This document shows positions 25,066 through 33,030 of a stretch of DNA of 64,000 nt, one piece after another (position 1 is the first letter of the stretch; the number at the start of each line of letters is the position of its first letter). The stretch lies in assembly GCF_027924605.1 (NCBI RefSeq), contig NZ_AP027042.1, positions 4,689,524-4,753,523 of the forward strand, written 5' to 3'. Under the pieces are notes generated by a model. It had not been told where the DNA came from. It saw nothing but the letters and a program-made list of their open reading frames with translations, and made no database searches. Origin of the DNA: Dyella sp. GSA-30. Its GTDB lineage: Bacteria; Pseudomonadota; Gammaproteobacteria; Xanthomonadales; Rhodanobacteraceae. Both the position numbers and the translations under genes were made by a program.

Positions 25066-26544
25066 ATGCATACAACCGCTTCCCACGCGCCACGCGCCTT
25101 GTTTCTGGCGCTCCTTGCCTCGCTCACGGTATTGGCGAGTTGCACCGTCGGCCCCGACTATCGCGGCGCGCCGGATGTCACCGGTACGGGGCACGCCAAT
25201 GCCTTCGTGCGCGCCCCGTCCGCAGGTGTTACGCCGACGCATGTGCCAAGCCAGTGGTGGAATACGCTCAATGATGCGCAATTGACGGCACTGATCGACG
25301 CAGCGCTGGCGCATAACCAGAACCTGCAAGCCGCACAGGCGCGTCTGCGCGAATCGCGCGCGCAACTGCAACAGCAACGCGCCGACGCATTGCCGACGGT
25401 GTCAGCCGATGCGGCCGCGCTACGCACCCGGAAACCGGATATTTCCGGCTTGCAGACATCGCAGAACAACACGACATCCCGGGGACAAGGCCCGCTGCAG
25501 CTATACACCGCCGGCTTCGACGCCTCATGGGAAGCCGACCTGTTCGGCGGCACGCGCCGTGCGATCGAGGCCGCCTCGGCCCAGGCTGACGCGGTCAACG
25601 CCGATCTTGCCGACACGCAGGTATCGCTGGCCGCCGAAGTGGCACAGGCATACATCAACCTGCGCGACCAACAGCAACGCCTGGCCTTGGCCAATCAATC
25701 GGCCGAGCTCGAACAGCAGACGCTAGTGCTGATTCAGCAGCGACGCGCACGTGGCGTCGCGGGCGATGCGGATGTCGAGCGCCAGACCACCCAGGTGGAA
25801 AACACCCGCGCCACGCTTATCCCACTGGATGAACAGATCACCGAGTCGCTGGACCAGCTCGCCGTGCTCACTGGCCAGGCGCCGGGCGCACTTGATCATG
25901 AGCTGTCGACATCCGCACCTTTGCCCACCCTGCCCGCCACCGTGCCCATCGACGACCCGGCGAGCATGTTGCAGCAGCGCCCGGATATCCGCGCTGCCGA
26001 GCGTCGGCTTGCCGCGAGCAATGCGCAGATCGGCGAGCGCACCGCCGATCTGTTTCCCAAGGTGACCATGCTGGGCTTTATCGGAACCAACGCAGCCAAT
26101 CCCGGGCACCTGACGCGAAACAGTTCGTTTACCTGGCTTGGCGTGCCTTATCTGCAATGGGACGTGCTTGATTTCGGACGTACGCGTAGCGGTATCCGCG
26201 AGGCCGAAGCGAGCCGCGATGAAGCCAGCGCCCGCTATGCGCAGACCGTGCTCGCCGCGTTGCAGGACGCCAACAATGCGCTGTCCCGTTATGGTCACCA
26301 GCGCGAAAGCGTGGCTCGTCTGCAGAAGATCGAAACATCCGCTGATCGCTCCGCGACATTGATGCGCCAGCGTTACGGCGCGGGAGCATCCTCGATGATC
26401 GATTTGCTGGATACGCAACGCACGCAATTCTCCGCACAGCAGAACCTTGTCGAGGGACAAGCCAACCTGCTCAAAGACTTCGTGTCGCTGCAGAAGAGCC
26501 TCGGACTTGGCTGGCTTCCGGCCCACGATCAAGCCCTGAATTAA
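25066..26544 (+). CDS. NodT family outer-membrane efflux lipoprotein (TolC-like)
   Basis: 492 residues. The signal peptide ends in the lipobox LASC, giving CTVGPDYRGAP, the standard NodT/OprM start. Two outer_membrane_efflux repeats follow, with FDASWEADLFGGTRRAIEAA and LQWDVLDFGRTRSGIREAEA marking equivalent positions in each half. It forms the trimeric channel through the outer membrane for the EmrA/EmrB pair. The ATG at 25066 has AAGGA at good spacing; an ATG at 25057 is also possible. Confidence 0.9.
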   Translation: MHTTASHAPRALFLALLASLTVLASCTVGPDYRGAPDVTGTGHANAFVRAPSAGVTPTHVPSQWWNTLNDAQLTALIDAALAHNQNLQAAQARLRESRAQLQQQRADALPTVSADAAALRTRKPDISGLQTSQNNTTSRGQGPLQLYTAGFDASWEADLFGGTRRAIEAASAQADAVNADLADTQVSLAAEVAQAYINLRDQQQRLALANQSAELEQQTLVLIQQRRARGVAGDADVERQTTQVENTRATLIPLDEQITESLDQLAVLTGQAPGALDHELSTSAPLPTLPATVPIDDPASMLQQRPDIRAAERRLAASNAQIGERTADLFPKVTMLGFIGTNAANPGHLTRNSSFTWLGVPYLQWDVLDFGRTRSGIREAEASRDEASARYAQTVLAALQDANNALSRYGHQRESVARLQKIETSADRSATLMRQRYGAGASSMIDLLDTQRTQFSAQQNLVEGQANLLKDFVSLQKSLGLGWLPAHDQALN

Positions 26545-26559
26545 GCAGATCGCACGTTC

Positions 26560-26895
26560 TCAGACATCACCACGCGGAAGCGGCGCGAGGAAATCGAATA
26601 TCGGCTCGAGGACCAACTCCGGCAGGCTTTCGGCGATGCATTCACGCAGCACTCGCCAAGCCTCCGGATCGACCGAGGCGCGAGCAAGCCCCTCGGCTTT
26701 TGCCTCGGCGGACGGCCACTGTGTGTAGCTGTACCAAAGATCGTCCGGGCCACGGTGCAAGCGCGAGCCCAACGAACCTCGTTCGGCCAGAAGTAACTGC
26801 GTGATCCGCGACCAGGCTTGAACAAAGGCCTCTTCGGACCCTGGATGCAGCCGCCAACGGTAGATCGCGCAGAACGCGTGAGAAACATTACCCAT
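26560..26895 (-). CDS. Antibiotic-biosynthesis-monooxygenase-like small protein
   Basis: 111 residues from the ATG at 26895. The pattern FCAIYRWRLHPGSEEAFVQAWSRITQLL, with LWYSYTQWPSAEAKAEG following, fits the dimeric alpha+beta-barrel ABM fold. Members include cofactor-free oxygenases and many of unknown role. No catalytic residues can be assigned. It follows the four-helix membrane protein at 26930 with 34 bases between, in a probable two-gene unit opposite a TetR gene. It converges on the efflux operon. Confidence 0.65.
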   Translation of the reverse strand: MGNVSHAFCAIYRWRLHPGSEEAFVQAWSRITQLLLAERGSLGSRLHRGPDDLWYSYTQWPSAEAKAEGLARASVDPEAWRVLRECIAESLPELVLEPIFDFLAPLPRGDV

Positions 26896-26929
26896 ACGTC
26901 TCCTATCAGGTCGGTCCAATAGGCCCAGC

Positions 26930-27430
26930 CTACTCCGCCGCCAGTCGAGTCGCTGGCCGCGCCAGCATATAGAACGCCGCGATATGCGTGATCATCAACA
27001 GCGGCACGTAGATGACCGGAATCGCATAAGCGGCGCCCAACTCCCCTGCCACGGCAGGAAGATTCGCCTGGACTGCGTGGTAATAATCCAGCAGCAAGTC
27101 GCCCATCCCGACGATATTAAAGGCGACGACGAACAGCCAAAACAGCGGACGCACTCTGACGGTGAGAAGCGCGAGCATGGCGAGCAACCCGGTGGCCAGG
27201 TCGGCGTACGCGGCAAATGCCGCAAAACTGCCCGGTAGATCAGGACCGACGACCCCGGGCATCACGAACACGAGCCCGAAGAATCGGAAGCTATGCAAGG
27301 TTGCGATAGCGCGCTGCGCCTCGACCCGGTCCATCGATCCGAGTCGAGGCCAGATGTATACGCGATAGCAGAGCAGCCAGGCGACGTAGCCCAGGATGAG
27401 ATGCGCGGTAAAGATGATTGCGGGTGACAT
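26930..27430 (-). CDS. Small four-helix membrane protein, unknown function
   Basis: 166 residues with four hydrophobic stretches: IIFTAHLILGYVAWLLCYRVYI, LVFVMPGVVG with LATGLLAMLALLTV, PLFWLFVVAFNIVGMGDLLL, and IPVIYVPLLMITHIAAFYML. I do not recognise a named family. Histidines lie in or near helices 1 and 4, but there is no heme-binding pattern I can defend. It shares a 121-base spacer with the divergent TetR gene, and two operators lie there, so it and the downstream ABM-like gene are the likely targets of that regulator. A GTG-less alternative ATG is at 27442. Confidence 0.7.
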   Translation of the reverse strand: MSPAIIFTAHLILGYVAWLLCYRVYIWPRLGSMDRVEAQRAIATLHSFRFFGLVFVMPGVVGPDLPGSFAAFAAYADLATGLLAMLALLTVRVRPLFWLFVVAFNIVGMGDLLLDYYHAVQANLPAVAGELGAAYAIPVIYVPLLMITHIAAFYMLARPATRLAAE

Positions 27431-27486
27431 GGGGACCCCCATCGACTTTTAGTGGCCACTCCTCGAATGGAGCGCCGAACGGCTCC

Positions 27487-27534
27487 GGTACCGGCGAGTA
27501 CCAGTCAAGTCATGCTACGGTACCCATCAGTACC
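27487..27534. promoter_or_regulatory. Two copies of the palindrome GGTAC-N6-GTACC
   Basis: GGTAC-cggcga-GTACC (27487-27502) and GGTAC-ccatca-GTACC (27519-27534) have identical arms and are 32 bases apart, about three helical turns, so both face the same side of the DNA. They lie in the spacer between the four-helix membrane gene and the TetR gene at 27552. The second copy ends 17 bases before the TetR start. Likely TetR operators. Confidence 0.8.
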
Positions 27535-27551
27535 AATGCAAGAGATCTTTC

Positions 27552-28220
27552 GTGAAGAAGCAGCCTATCGTCGAGCCCGGTCCGCAACCGGTGCGGGAAC
27601 GGATCTTGAATGCCGCGATGGAGTCGTTCATGGAGTTCGGCTATACCGAGGCGAGCACTCTGAAGATCGCCACGCGTGCGCAGGTATCGAAGCGGGAGCT
27701 GTATGCCCTGTTCGGCAACAAGCAGGCGATGCTCGCCGCGTGCATCGCCGATCGTGCGGGACGCATGCGTCTGCCGAGCCAGCTGCCCGCGCCATCCCAT
27801 CGTGAAGAGCTTGCAGCCATGCTTTCCAGGCTCGGTGCGACTGTACTGCACGAAGTAAGCCACCCTGGCGTCATGGCGGTCTTTCGACTGGCCATTACGG
27901 AAGCGCAACGTGCACCGGAGGTAGCCGCGACACTGGAGACCGCTCGCGAATCGATACGCACGACCGCGCGGATCATCCTGGTGCAGGCGCAGTCTGCCGG
28001 CATGATCGGTGCGGGCGACCCGAGCGAGATGGGCAACCGCTACCTCGCACTGCTCTGGGGCGACCTGATGATGAGTCTGTTGCTCCGTCTATGCGATGCA
28101 CCGGATGCAGCGGACATTGATCGGCGAGTCAGAAGCGCCACCGAGGACTTTCTTCGTCTCTATCCCGAGCCAAAGAGCCAGGTTCGTCGCGCCACCTCAA
28201 AAAGCACCCCTCGGCGCTAA
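27552..28220 (+). CDS. TetR/AcrR family transcriptional regulator
   Basis: 222 residues from a GTG. The helix-turn-helix is RERILNAAMESFMEFGYTEASTLKIATRAQVSKRELYALFGNKQAML. The C-terminal half (LGATVLHEVSHPGVMAVFRLAITEAQRAPEVAATL) is of the AefR/TetR_C_7-like type seen with efflux and oxidoreductase genes. Two GGTAC-N6-GTACC operators lie directly upstream. Expected targets are itself and the divergent membrane-protein/ABM pair; the ligand is unknown. Confidence 0.87.
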   Translation: MKKQPIVEPGPQPVRERILNAAMESFMEFGYTEASTLKIATRAQVSKRELYALFGNKQAMLAACIADRAGRMRLPSQLPAPSHREELAAMLSRLGATVLHEVSHPGVMAVFRLAITEAQRAPEVAATLETARESIRTTARIILVQAQSAGMIGAGDPSEMGNRYLALLWGDLMMSLLLRLCDAPDAADIDRRVRSATEDFLRLYPEPKSQVRRATSKSTPRR

Positions 28221-28301
28221 CGGCCGCACAGGCACTTGTATTGCAGGATGGGCCAAGCGCAGCCTAGTTGTTCATCCAGCAGGCTCAACGGGAGATCGAT
28301 G

Positions 28302-28685
28302 ATGGATGCTCAAGACATTCGGGCTGCCATTGATCGGCACTGGGCCGCATCCGCGGCCGGCGATCAAGTGACCGAGCACGACATCTATCACGACGATGCC
28401 GTGTGCGAGTACCCGCAGTCGGGCGAGATCATTCGCGGCCGGCACAACCTGCAAGCGCTTCGCAGCCATCACCCCGGCAAACCATCGGGGTTTGTCGTTC
28501 GACGCATCGTCGGCGAGGGCAATCTCTGGGTTAGCGAATACGAGATCACCTATCAAGGCAAGCGCGCCTACACCGTGAGCATCATGGAATTTCGCGACGG
28601 AAAGGTGTCGCACGAAACTCAGTACTTTGCCGATCCCTTCGACGCTCCAGCCTGGCGCGCTCAATGGGTCGGCCAGGCGACGTGA
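28302..28685 (+). CDS. SnoaL/NTF2-like protein
   Basis: 127 residues. DIRAAIDRHWAASAAGDQVTEHDIYHDDAVCEYPQSGEIIRGRHNL is the common start of SnoaL-like polyketide cyclase or NTF2-fold proteins, and the cone-shaped fold ends with VSIMEFRDGKVSHETQYFADPF. Function is unassigned; such proteins bind small hydrophobic ligands. GGAG lies before a tandem ATG pair at 28299/28302. It lies 81 bases after the TetR gene on the same strand. Confidence 0.75.
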   Translation: MDAQDIRAAIDRHWAASAAGDQVTEHDIYHDDAVCEYPQSGEIIRGRHNLQALRSHHPGKPSGFVVRRIVGEGNLWVSEYEITYQGKRAYTVSIMEFRDGKVSHETQYFADPFDAPAWRAQWVGQAT

Positions 28686-28702
28686 TAACAGGTGCCGCGA
28701 TC

Positions 28703-28912
28703 TTACCGTTGATGGAAATCGATACGACGTTTCGAATCAGCGTCCTCGAACACCGCCTGCTCCATACGCCATTGCCCCATCGCTTTGACGGCCTCGATGT
28801 AGGCAGTCCCTTTGCCTTTAGGGCCTTTTGCGCTGAAGGAGAGATTCGCTTTGCCGTCGGTACCTGAGAACTGGATGTTGCCTAGAGTTTTCCCAACTGC
28901 TCGATCGCCCAA
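28703..28912 (-). pseudogene. Truncated remnant of a Coa1-family-like protein
   Basis: A 69-residue open frame with no ATG (TTG at 28912). IQFSGTDGKANLSFSAKGPKGKGTAYIEAVKAMGQWRMEQAVF followed by a charged RRIDF end resembles the C-terminal half of the bacterial cytochrome-oxidase-assembly-factor Coa1 family. The N-terminal membrane helix expected in the family is missing, and a stop codon interrupts the frame at 28919-28921. It begins immediately after the stop codon of the hypothetical gene at 28914. Most likely a gene fragment left by recombination; it could be a translated short protein. Confidence 0.55.
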
Positions 28913-28913
28913 A

Positions 28914-29717
28914 TTACATTACGTGTCCGAAGTATTCTTTCAGTTTCGTTTCGTTGATGCCCATTTCGCCGGTCCACCAGCATGCGGGATAAGCCACATC
29001 CACAAAGCGACGGGACGGCAGAATACGGCGAGCCGCCGGAATGAATGCGTCTGTGAAACCCGGATGAGAAGAAAAAGCCAGCACATCACAGAAGCCAAGG
29101 ATTGAGATCACAACATCTCGCTCAGCCTTGTTCGACTTCAGGGTCTTAGGTAATCGTGAGTGCAAGTTGGCGGCCGTGATATCTGGGCCCGCGCTTCGTA
29201 TCGCCTCGGCGATAGTTTGAAATATATTGACGTCATTCCTCGTAGGAAGCGATGCAGGACTCTTGAGAAACAGGTTGAGGTCCATGGCTGCATATGCGAG
29301 CTGCAGATGGCGCACGCCACCCCATTTTGTACGCTCGAAGTTAAGCACGTTGAAGTTTTGCTCTGTCGCTCTGAGATAAAACCCACATAGCTCGCAAGCT
29401 TTAGCCCCCTGTGGTTCATGAGGAACCAGGTGTCGAAATACCGTATAGCTGCCTAATGCCGAACGCCAATCCAGCCTCCTTGTAGATAGGCTCGACAAGA
29501 AGGCATTGACGACCGTACGTTGGTCTAGTCTGCCCACGAGCTCATGGACTGTAGCGACTGCCTGCGCGTGGTCCATGTACACCGGATCGAACATGACGCC
29601 CTTTTCCTTAGCATAGTCGAAGTCTTCGGCCGATAGCGCGCGATCGGACTCATGCTTCCAGCCTCCCGGGGACCAGAACGCGTCATGCAATATCTTCAAT
29701 GCGCGTTTGTCTACCAT
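28914..29717 (-). CDS. Hypothetical protein in a low-GC patch
   Basis: 267 residues from the ATG at 29717. No signal peptide or membrane segment. Visible features are HDAFWSPGGWK near the start, FDYAKEKGVMFDPVYMDHAQAV, and a CELCGFYL motif at mid-length. I do not recognise a named family, though this WSPGGWK/GVMFDP style occurs in hypothetical genes found near secreted-toxin loci. Its base composition is visibly more AT-rich than the flanks. The frame is open further up to 29831, overlapping the next gene, so the inner start is preferred. Same strand as the lipoprotein and hypothetical gene upstream. Confidence 0.6.
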   Translation of the reverse strand: MVDKRALKILHDAFWSPGGWKHESDRALSAEDFDYAKEKGVMFDPVYMDHAQAVATVHELVGRLDQRTVVNAFLSSLSTRRLDWRSALGSYTVFRHLVPHEPQGAKACELCGFYLRATEQNFNVLNFERTKWGGVRHLQLAYAAMDLNLFLKSPASLPTRNDVNIFQTIAEAIRSAGPDITAANLHSRLPKTLKSNKAERDVVISILGFCDVLAFSSHPGFTDAFIPAARRILPSRRFVDVAYPACWWTGEMGINETKLKEYFGHVM

Positions 29718-29749
29718 CTCCCATGGCCTCCATTCCCCAGCAGATGCAG

Positions 29750-30220
29750 TCAAGTCGATCTGACTTGGGTACAGACAACGCTGGCCGTACCTATTTCGTT
29801 GGCTCCTTCTATACCAGTAGGAACTATCCAATGCGCTCTATCAGTAGTATCAAAGAAGACTTCGACCCGGGGGGCCTTCATATTGCCCGCATCGCTCTGC
29901 ATTGAAGCGTAGAACATCCAACGCGATCCAAGCCACTTCTCGTTTGGCCCCTTTGGTCCATAGCTAATATCGCTATAGTCCGGCGCCCCAAGCAATCTAC
30001 TGACCTCTTCCTTGGTCATGCATCGATGCACATTCTTGACTCCCTCAATGATCCGCGCCACGCGCTCTGCCGAGACCTTGTAGGGATGATCTTTGATATC
30101 GTTAAAAAACGAATTCGCGTTGGGATAGGGGTCACGAGGAATGGCACTCAGGTCTTGGGGCCCGTCACCACAACCGGCCACTAGAACCGCGACGAGACCG
30201 AGTAAGATTGCGCGTTGCAT
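29750..30220 (-). CDS. Lipoprotein with an OmlA/BamE-like segment
   Basis: 156 residues. A clear lipoprotein signal, MQRAILLGLVAVLVAGCGDG, places the lipidated cysteine at about residue 17. The later segment MTKEEVSRLLGAPDYSDI has the spacing of the SmpA/OmlA (BamE) fold motif, in which a helix precedes a LGxPx turn. It is not BamE itself: the context and remaining sequence differ. It ends 32 bases before the start of the next gene on the minus strand. Function unknown. Confidence 0.68.
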   Translation of the reverse strand: MQRAILLGLVAVLVAGCGDGPQDLSAIPRDPYPNANSFFNDIKDHPYKVSAERVARIIEGVKNVHRCMTKEEVSRLLGAPDYSDISYGPKGPNEKWLGSRWMFYASMQSDAGNMKAPRVEVFFDTTDRAHWIVPTGIEGANEIGTASVVCTQVRST

Positions 30221-30281
30221 AAAAAGCACTCCATAACTCGTCACAAGCCCCCGTCGAAGGCGCCCGCCCCGGACTGCACGC

Positions 30282-30701
30282 TCAGTCCCACCAACACGCT
30301 ATGGGCTGAACACCTGCGGGGACGTCATACGGCTCGTACACCTGATCGAGGAAGCCACGCCATGTTTCATCCGGCCGCATCGATTCGGGAAACCAGTTCA
30401 TGACCTCCTCCGCGGGAGCGGTCGTCATCACATAGACCGTATCCGTGAACGGCCATTCGGGTGCGTCGAATGCCGTTATCTGAACGCGTATGTCGGCCAT
30501 GTCAGTGCGTGAGGCAATGCGACGAAATACTTCGTAGAAGTCCTGAGGCGTTGGGGTCGGAAAGATATTGCATCCGATACTTCCGACCTCATCGTTACCC
30601 TCGAAGAACTCCTCGATGCTTAGCAGTGGCGTCGGTGTATCCGGGTCATCTGGATGACCCAAGCGGCCAACCCGTTCCGTTATGCGTTCCAGTGGATTCA
30701 C
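30282..30701 (-). CDS. Hypothetical protein, acidic, soluble
   Basis: 139 residues from a GTG at 30701, chosen because AAGGGG lies just upstream and the preceding frame is unlike protein. It begins MNPLERITERVGRLGHPDDP and is acidic throughout (LLSIEEFFEGNDEVGSIGCN). The FYEVFRRIASRTDMADIRVQI segment looks alpha/beta. I recognise no domain. Acidic, soluble, orphan proteins of this size beside other orphans are often immunity proteins, but there is no toxin gene in the window. It is the first gene of the low-GC group on the minus strand. Confidence 0.6.
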   Translation of the reverse strand: MNPLERITERVGRLGHPDDPDTPTPLLSIEEFFEGNDEVGSIGCNIFPTPTPQDFYEVFRRIASRTDMADIRVQITAFDAPEWPFTDTVYVMTTAPAEEVMNWFPESMRPDETWRGFLDQVYEPYDVPAGVQPIACWWD

Positions 30702-30969
30702 ATCAGCCCCTTTACGACCATGTCGAGTACCGTCCTGGGGGACTTTAAAGCATCCACCACTCACCCGTGCATAGTCGCCCGGACGCTGCCGTTCCTGGTA
30801 GCGTTACCAGGCATAGGGTTGACGAGAGGGCACTTGTGACCGCCATGGCTGGCACAGGCTTTAGGCGTCTCGCCATTCTGTAACCCGATTCGACGAGAAT
30901 CATTCCAAGTACTTGCGAAACCTGCTGCTACACGGACGCAAGCGAGAACCCCGCCAACTGGAGCCTCTT

Positions 30970-31722
30970 GTGAAAATAGCTGACGTCAAAGCCAATGCGT
31001 TTGCGATGCCGCTTACGAGCCCGGCCTTCCCACCGGGGCCATATCGCTTCGTCAATCGCGAATTCCTTGTCGTTACCTATCGCACCGATCTGGACGCGCT
31101 GCGCGCCGTGGTACCGGAGCCGTTGGAGATCGAAGACGCGCTGGTGAAGTACGAGTTCATCCGCATGCCCGATTCGACCGGTTTTGGTGATTACACCGAA
31201 TCGGGCCAGGTGATTCCGGTCAGTTTCCGCGGCCAACACGGTTCATATGTGCACTCAATGTATTTGAATGACCACCCGCCGATTGCGGGTGGCCGCGAGT
31301 TGTGGGGCTTTCCCAAGAAGCTCGCGAGTCCCGTGCTGGCCACCGAGATCGATACCCTGGTCGGCACGCTCGATTACGGGAAGGTTCGCGTGGCCAAGGC
31401 CACGATGGGGTTCAAGCATCGGGAAGCGAATCGGGATGCCGTGCTGGCGGGGCTGGCCGCGCCGAATTTTCTCTTGAAGATCATCCCGCATGTGGATGGA
31501 ACGCCGCGTATCTGCGAGCTGGTGCGTTACTTCACCTCAAACGTGACGCTCAAGGGAGCATGGAGCGGTCCGGGATCGTTGGAACTGCATCCTCATGCGT
31601 TGGCGCCCGTGGCCGATCTGCCGGTGCTGAAGATTGAATCGACGATGCATTTCATTGCGGACCTGACGCTCGAGTTGGGTACCGTGGTGTATGACTACCT
31701 TGCTGAAGGCGACTCCGAGTAA
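30970..31722 (+). CDS. adc: Acetoacetate decarboxylase
   Basis: 250 residues from the GTG at 30970. It aligns closely along its whole length, from memory, with the clostridial enzyme: [44 protein letters not shown], then [14 protein letters not shown] with the Schiff-base lysine at K116 (K115 in Clostridium) and K117 beside it. [21 protein letters not shown] and [17 protein letters not shown] follow. It converts acetoacetate to acetone and CO2. There is no CoA-transferase next to it. An inverted REP pair directly follows. Confidence 0.9.
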   Translation: MKIADVKANAFAMPLTSPAFPPGPYRFVNREFLVVTYRTDLDALRAVVPEPLEIEDALVKYEFIRMPDSTGFGDYTESGQVIPVSFRGQHGSYVHSMYLNDHPPIAGGRELWGFPKKLASPVLATEIDTLVGTLDYGKVRVAKATMGFKHREANRDAVLAGLAAPNFLLKIIPHVDGTPRICELVRYFTSNVTLKGAWSGPGSLELHPHALAPVADLPVLKIESTMHFIADLTLELGTVVYDYLAEGDSE

Positions 31723-31729
31723 CCACCTA

Positions 31730-31860
31730 CTCGTCATCCCGGCGCAGGCCGGGATCCAGTGGCTGTAGCGTCCGATTTTCGCGACAGAGCAAATGCGTGT
31801 TGGCTCTCGCGACAACCGATCACAAAGTCACTGGGTCCCGGCCTTCGCCGGGATGACGAG
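31730..31860. repeat. Inverted REP pair (hairpin element)
   Basis: CTCGTCATCCCGGC...GCCGGGATCCAGTG (31730-31761) recurs inverted at 31829-31860 as CACTGGGTCCCGGCC...GCCGGGATGACGAG. Each arm is itself a short hairpin (CCCGGC/GCCGGG). The inner segment holds a further TCGCGA/TCGCGA pairing. It lies between adc and the convergent flavin reductase gene. Related elements are at 48050 and 50872. Confidence 0.85.
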
Positions 31861-31899
31861 TCGGAGGGGTTGCTGGAGACTATATTCGGCAGGCGCTAG

Positions 31900-32520
31900 T
31901 CACTGCTGCGGACGCTTCATCCGAAAACGTTGTGCCGTGCCAACGGTGAAATAATCCGCCGGCCCGCCCGCTCGAAGGATATGGCCTGCCTCTCCCGTGT
32001 CGTACACGCCGTCCTTCAGCAGACTTTTGTCGATGTAGACAGCAACGACCTCTCCCAGTGTCAGCCACGTGTCAACCGGTTGCCCTGCCGCATCCGTCAG
32101 CTGAATAAGCTGCGTCAGTTTGCATTCGAACGACACCGGGCTTTCCAGAACACGCGGTACGCTGATCAGGCGAGAGGGCGCGCGCGTCAACGATGCCAGC
32201 TCGAATTCGTCGACGTCGGGCGGCGCCATCGCCGAGGTCGCATTCATCGCCTCGGCAAGCGAGAGCGTTGCCAGGTTCCAGGCAAACTCGCCCGTTTCGC
32301 TGATATTGCGCACGGAGTCCTTCCATCCCGTGCTCGCAAAACCGACGATCGGCGGCTTGTAGTTGAAGGCGTTGAAGAAGCTGTAGGGCGCAAGGTTCAC
32401 CACGCCGTCCTTGCTCATCGACGAAATCCAGCCGATGGGCCGCGGCCCTACGATGGCGTTGAATGGATCGTGCGGCAGACCGTGGCCATCGCGTGGCTCG
32501 TACACATGAAAATCGCGCAT
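31900..32520 (-). CDS. Flavin reductase family protein (FMN-binding split barrel)
   Basis: 206 residues. IVGPRPIGWISSMSKDGVVNLAPYSFFNAFNYKPPIVGF is the signature of the DIM6/NTAB FMN-binding flavin reductase group. The rest is a split barrel with no added domain. It reduces or binds FMN, often supplying a partner oxygenase, but no oxygenase is adjacent. It lies 12 bases after a MarR gene on the same strand, so the two form an operon. Confidence 0.85.
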   Translation of the reverse strand: MRDFHVYEPRDGHGLPHDPFNAIVGPRPIGWISSMSKDGVVNLAPYSFFNAFNYKPPIVGFASTGWKDSVRNISETGEFAWNLATLSLAEAMNATSAMAPPDVDEFELASLTRAPSRLISVPRVLESPVSFECKLTQLIQLTDAAGQPVDTWLTLGEVVAVYIDKSLLKDGVYDTGEAGHILRAGGPADYFTVGTAQRFRMKRPQQ

Positions 32521-32532
32521 GAAGTGTCTGCC

Positions 32533-32940
32533 TCAGCTCAACTTCTCAAGCAACGTCGCCAATTCCGACTGCTGCGCCGAACTCAACCGCGCAAGCCTGG
32601 CACCGAAGGCTCCCGATAGCAGGGCAAGCCCGCGCGTCATCGTCTTACGCCCTTCGGGGGTAAGGATCAACCGGTGGCGGCGCAGGTCGGCAGCATCGAT
32701 TTCGCGGCGCAAAAAGTCAGCCGCTTCGAGCCGTTTGACATACATCGTCACGGTGGGCTTGGGCATGCTCAGGATACCGGCCAGCTCCGCGGGATGCGGA
32801 TGGGCGTCCACTTCGGCGAGCAGAAACAGCTCCTTCACTTCCAGTCCGAGCTCGGCAACCTCAGGCGCGACGCCGGTGATCACCGACATCATCAGCCGGT
32901 AATTGAGAGACCAGATCTTTCCAACATCACTTTTGGGCAT
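32533..32940 (-). CDS. MarR family regulator
   Basis: 135 residues. The winged helix-turn-helix is AELAGILSMPKPTVTMYVKRLEAADFLRREIDAADLRRHRLILTPEG, the MarR signature. It is first in an operon with the flavin reductase and divergent from the aldo/keto reductase at 33031. A TAGTTC-type inverted repeat lies in the spacer. It probably responds to phenolic or oxidising compounds; the ligand is unknown. Confidence 0.88.
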   Translation of the reverse strand: MPKSDVGKIWSLNYRLMMSVITGVAPEVAELGLEVKELFLLAEVDAHPHPAELAGILSMPKPTVTMYVKRLEAADFLRREIDAADLRRHRLILTPEGRKTMTRGLALLSGAFGARLARLSSAQQSELATLLEKLS

Positions 32941-32958
32941 GGGCGCTTGATCTTCAAT

Positions 32959-32992
32959 TAGTTCAATAATAAACTATCATGAATTGGAACTA
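32959..32992. promoter_or_regulatory. Candidate MarR binding region
   Basis: TAGTTCAAT (32959-32967) and ATTGGAACTA (32983-32992) form an imperfect inverted repeat around a TATCAT (32975-32980), in the spacer between MarR and the aldo/keto reductase. TATCAT could be a -10 element for the reductase. Moderate evidence only. Confidence 0.45.
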
Positions 32993-33030
32993 GCTCAAGA
33001 TTGTACAACACCGTCAACTCGGAGAGCCGC

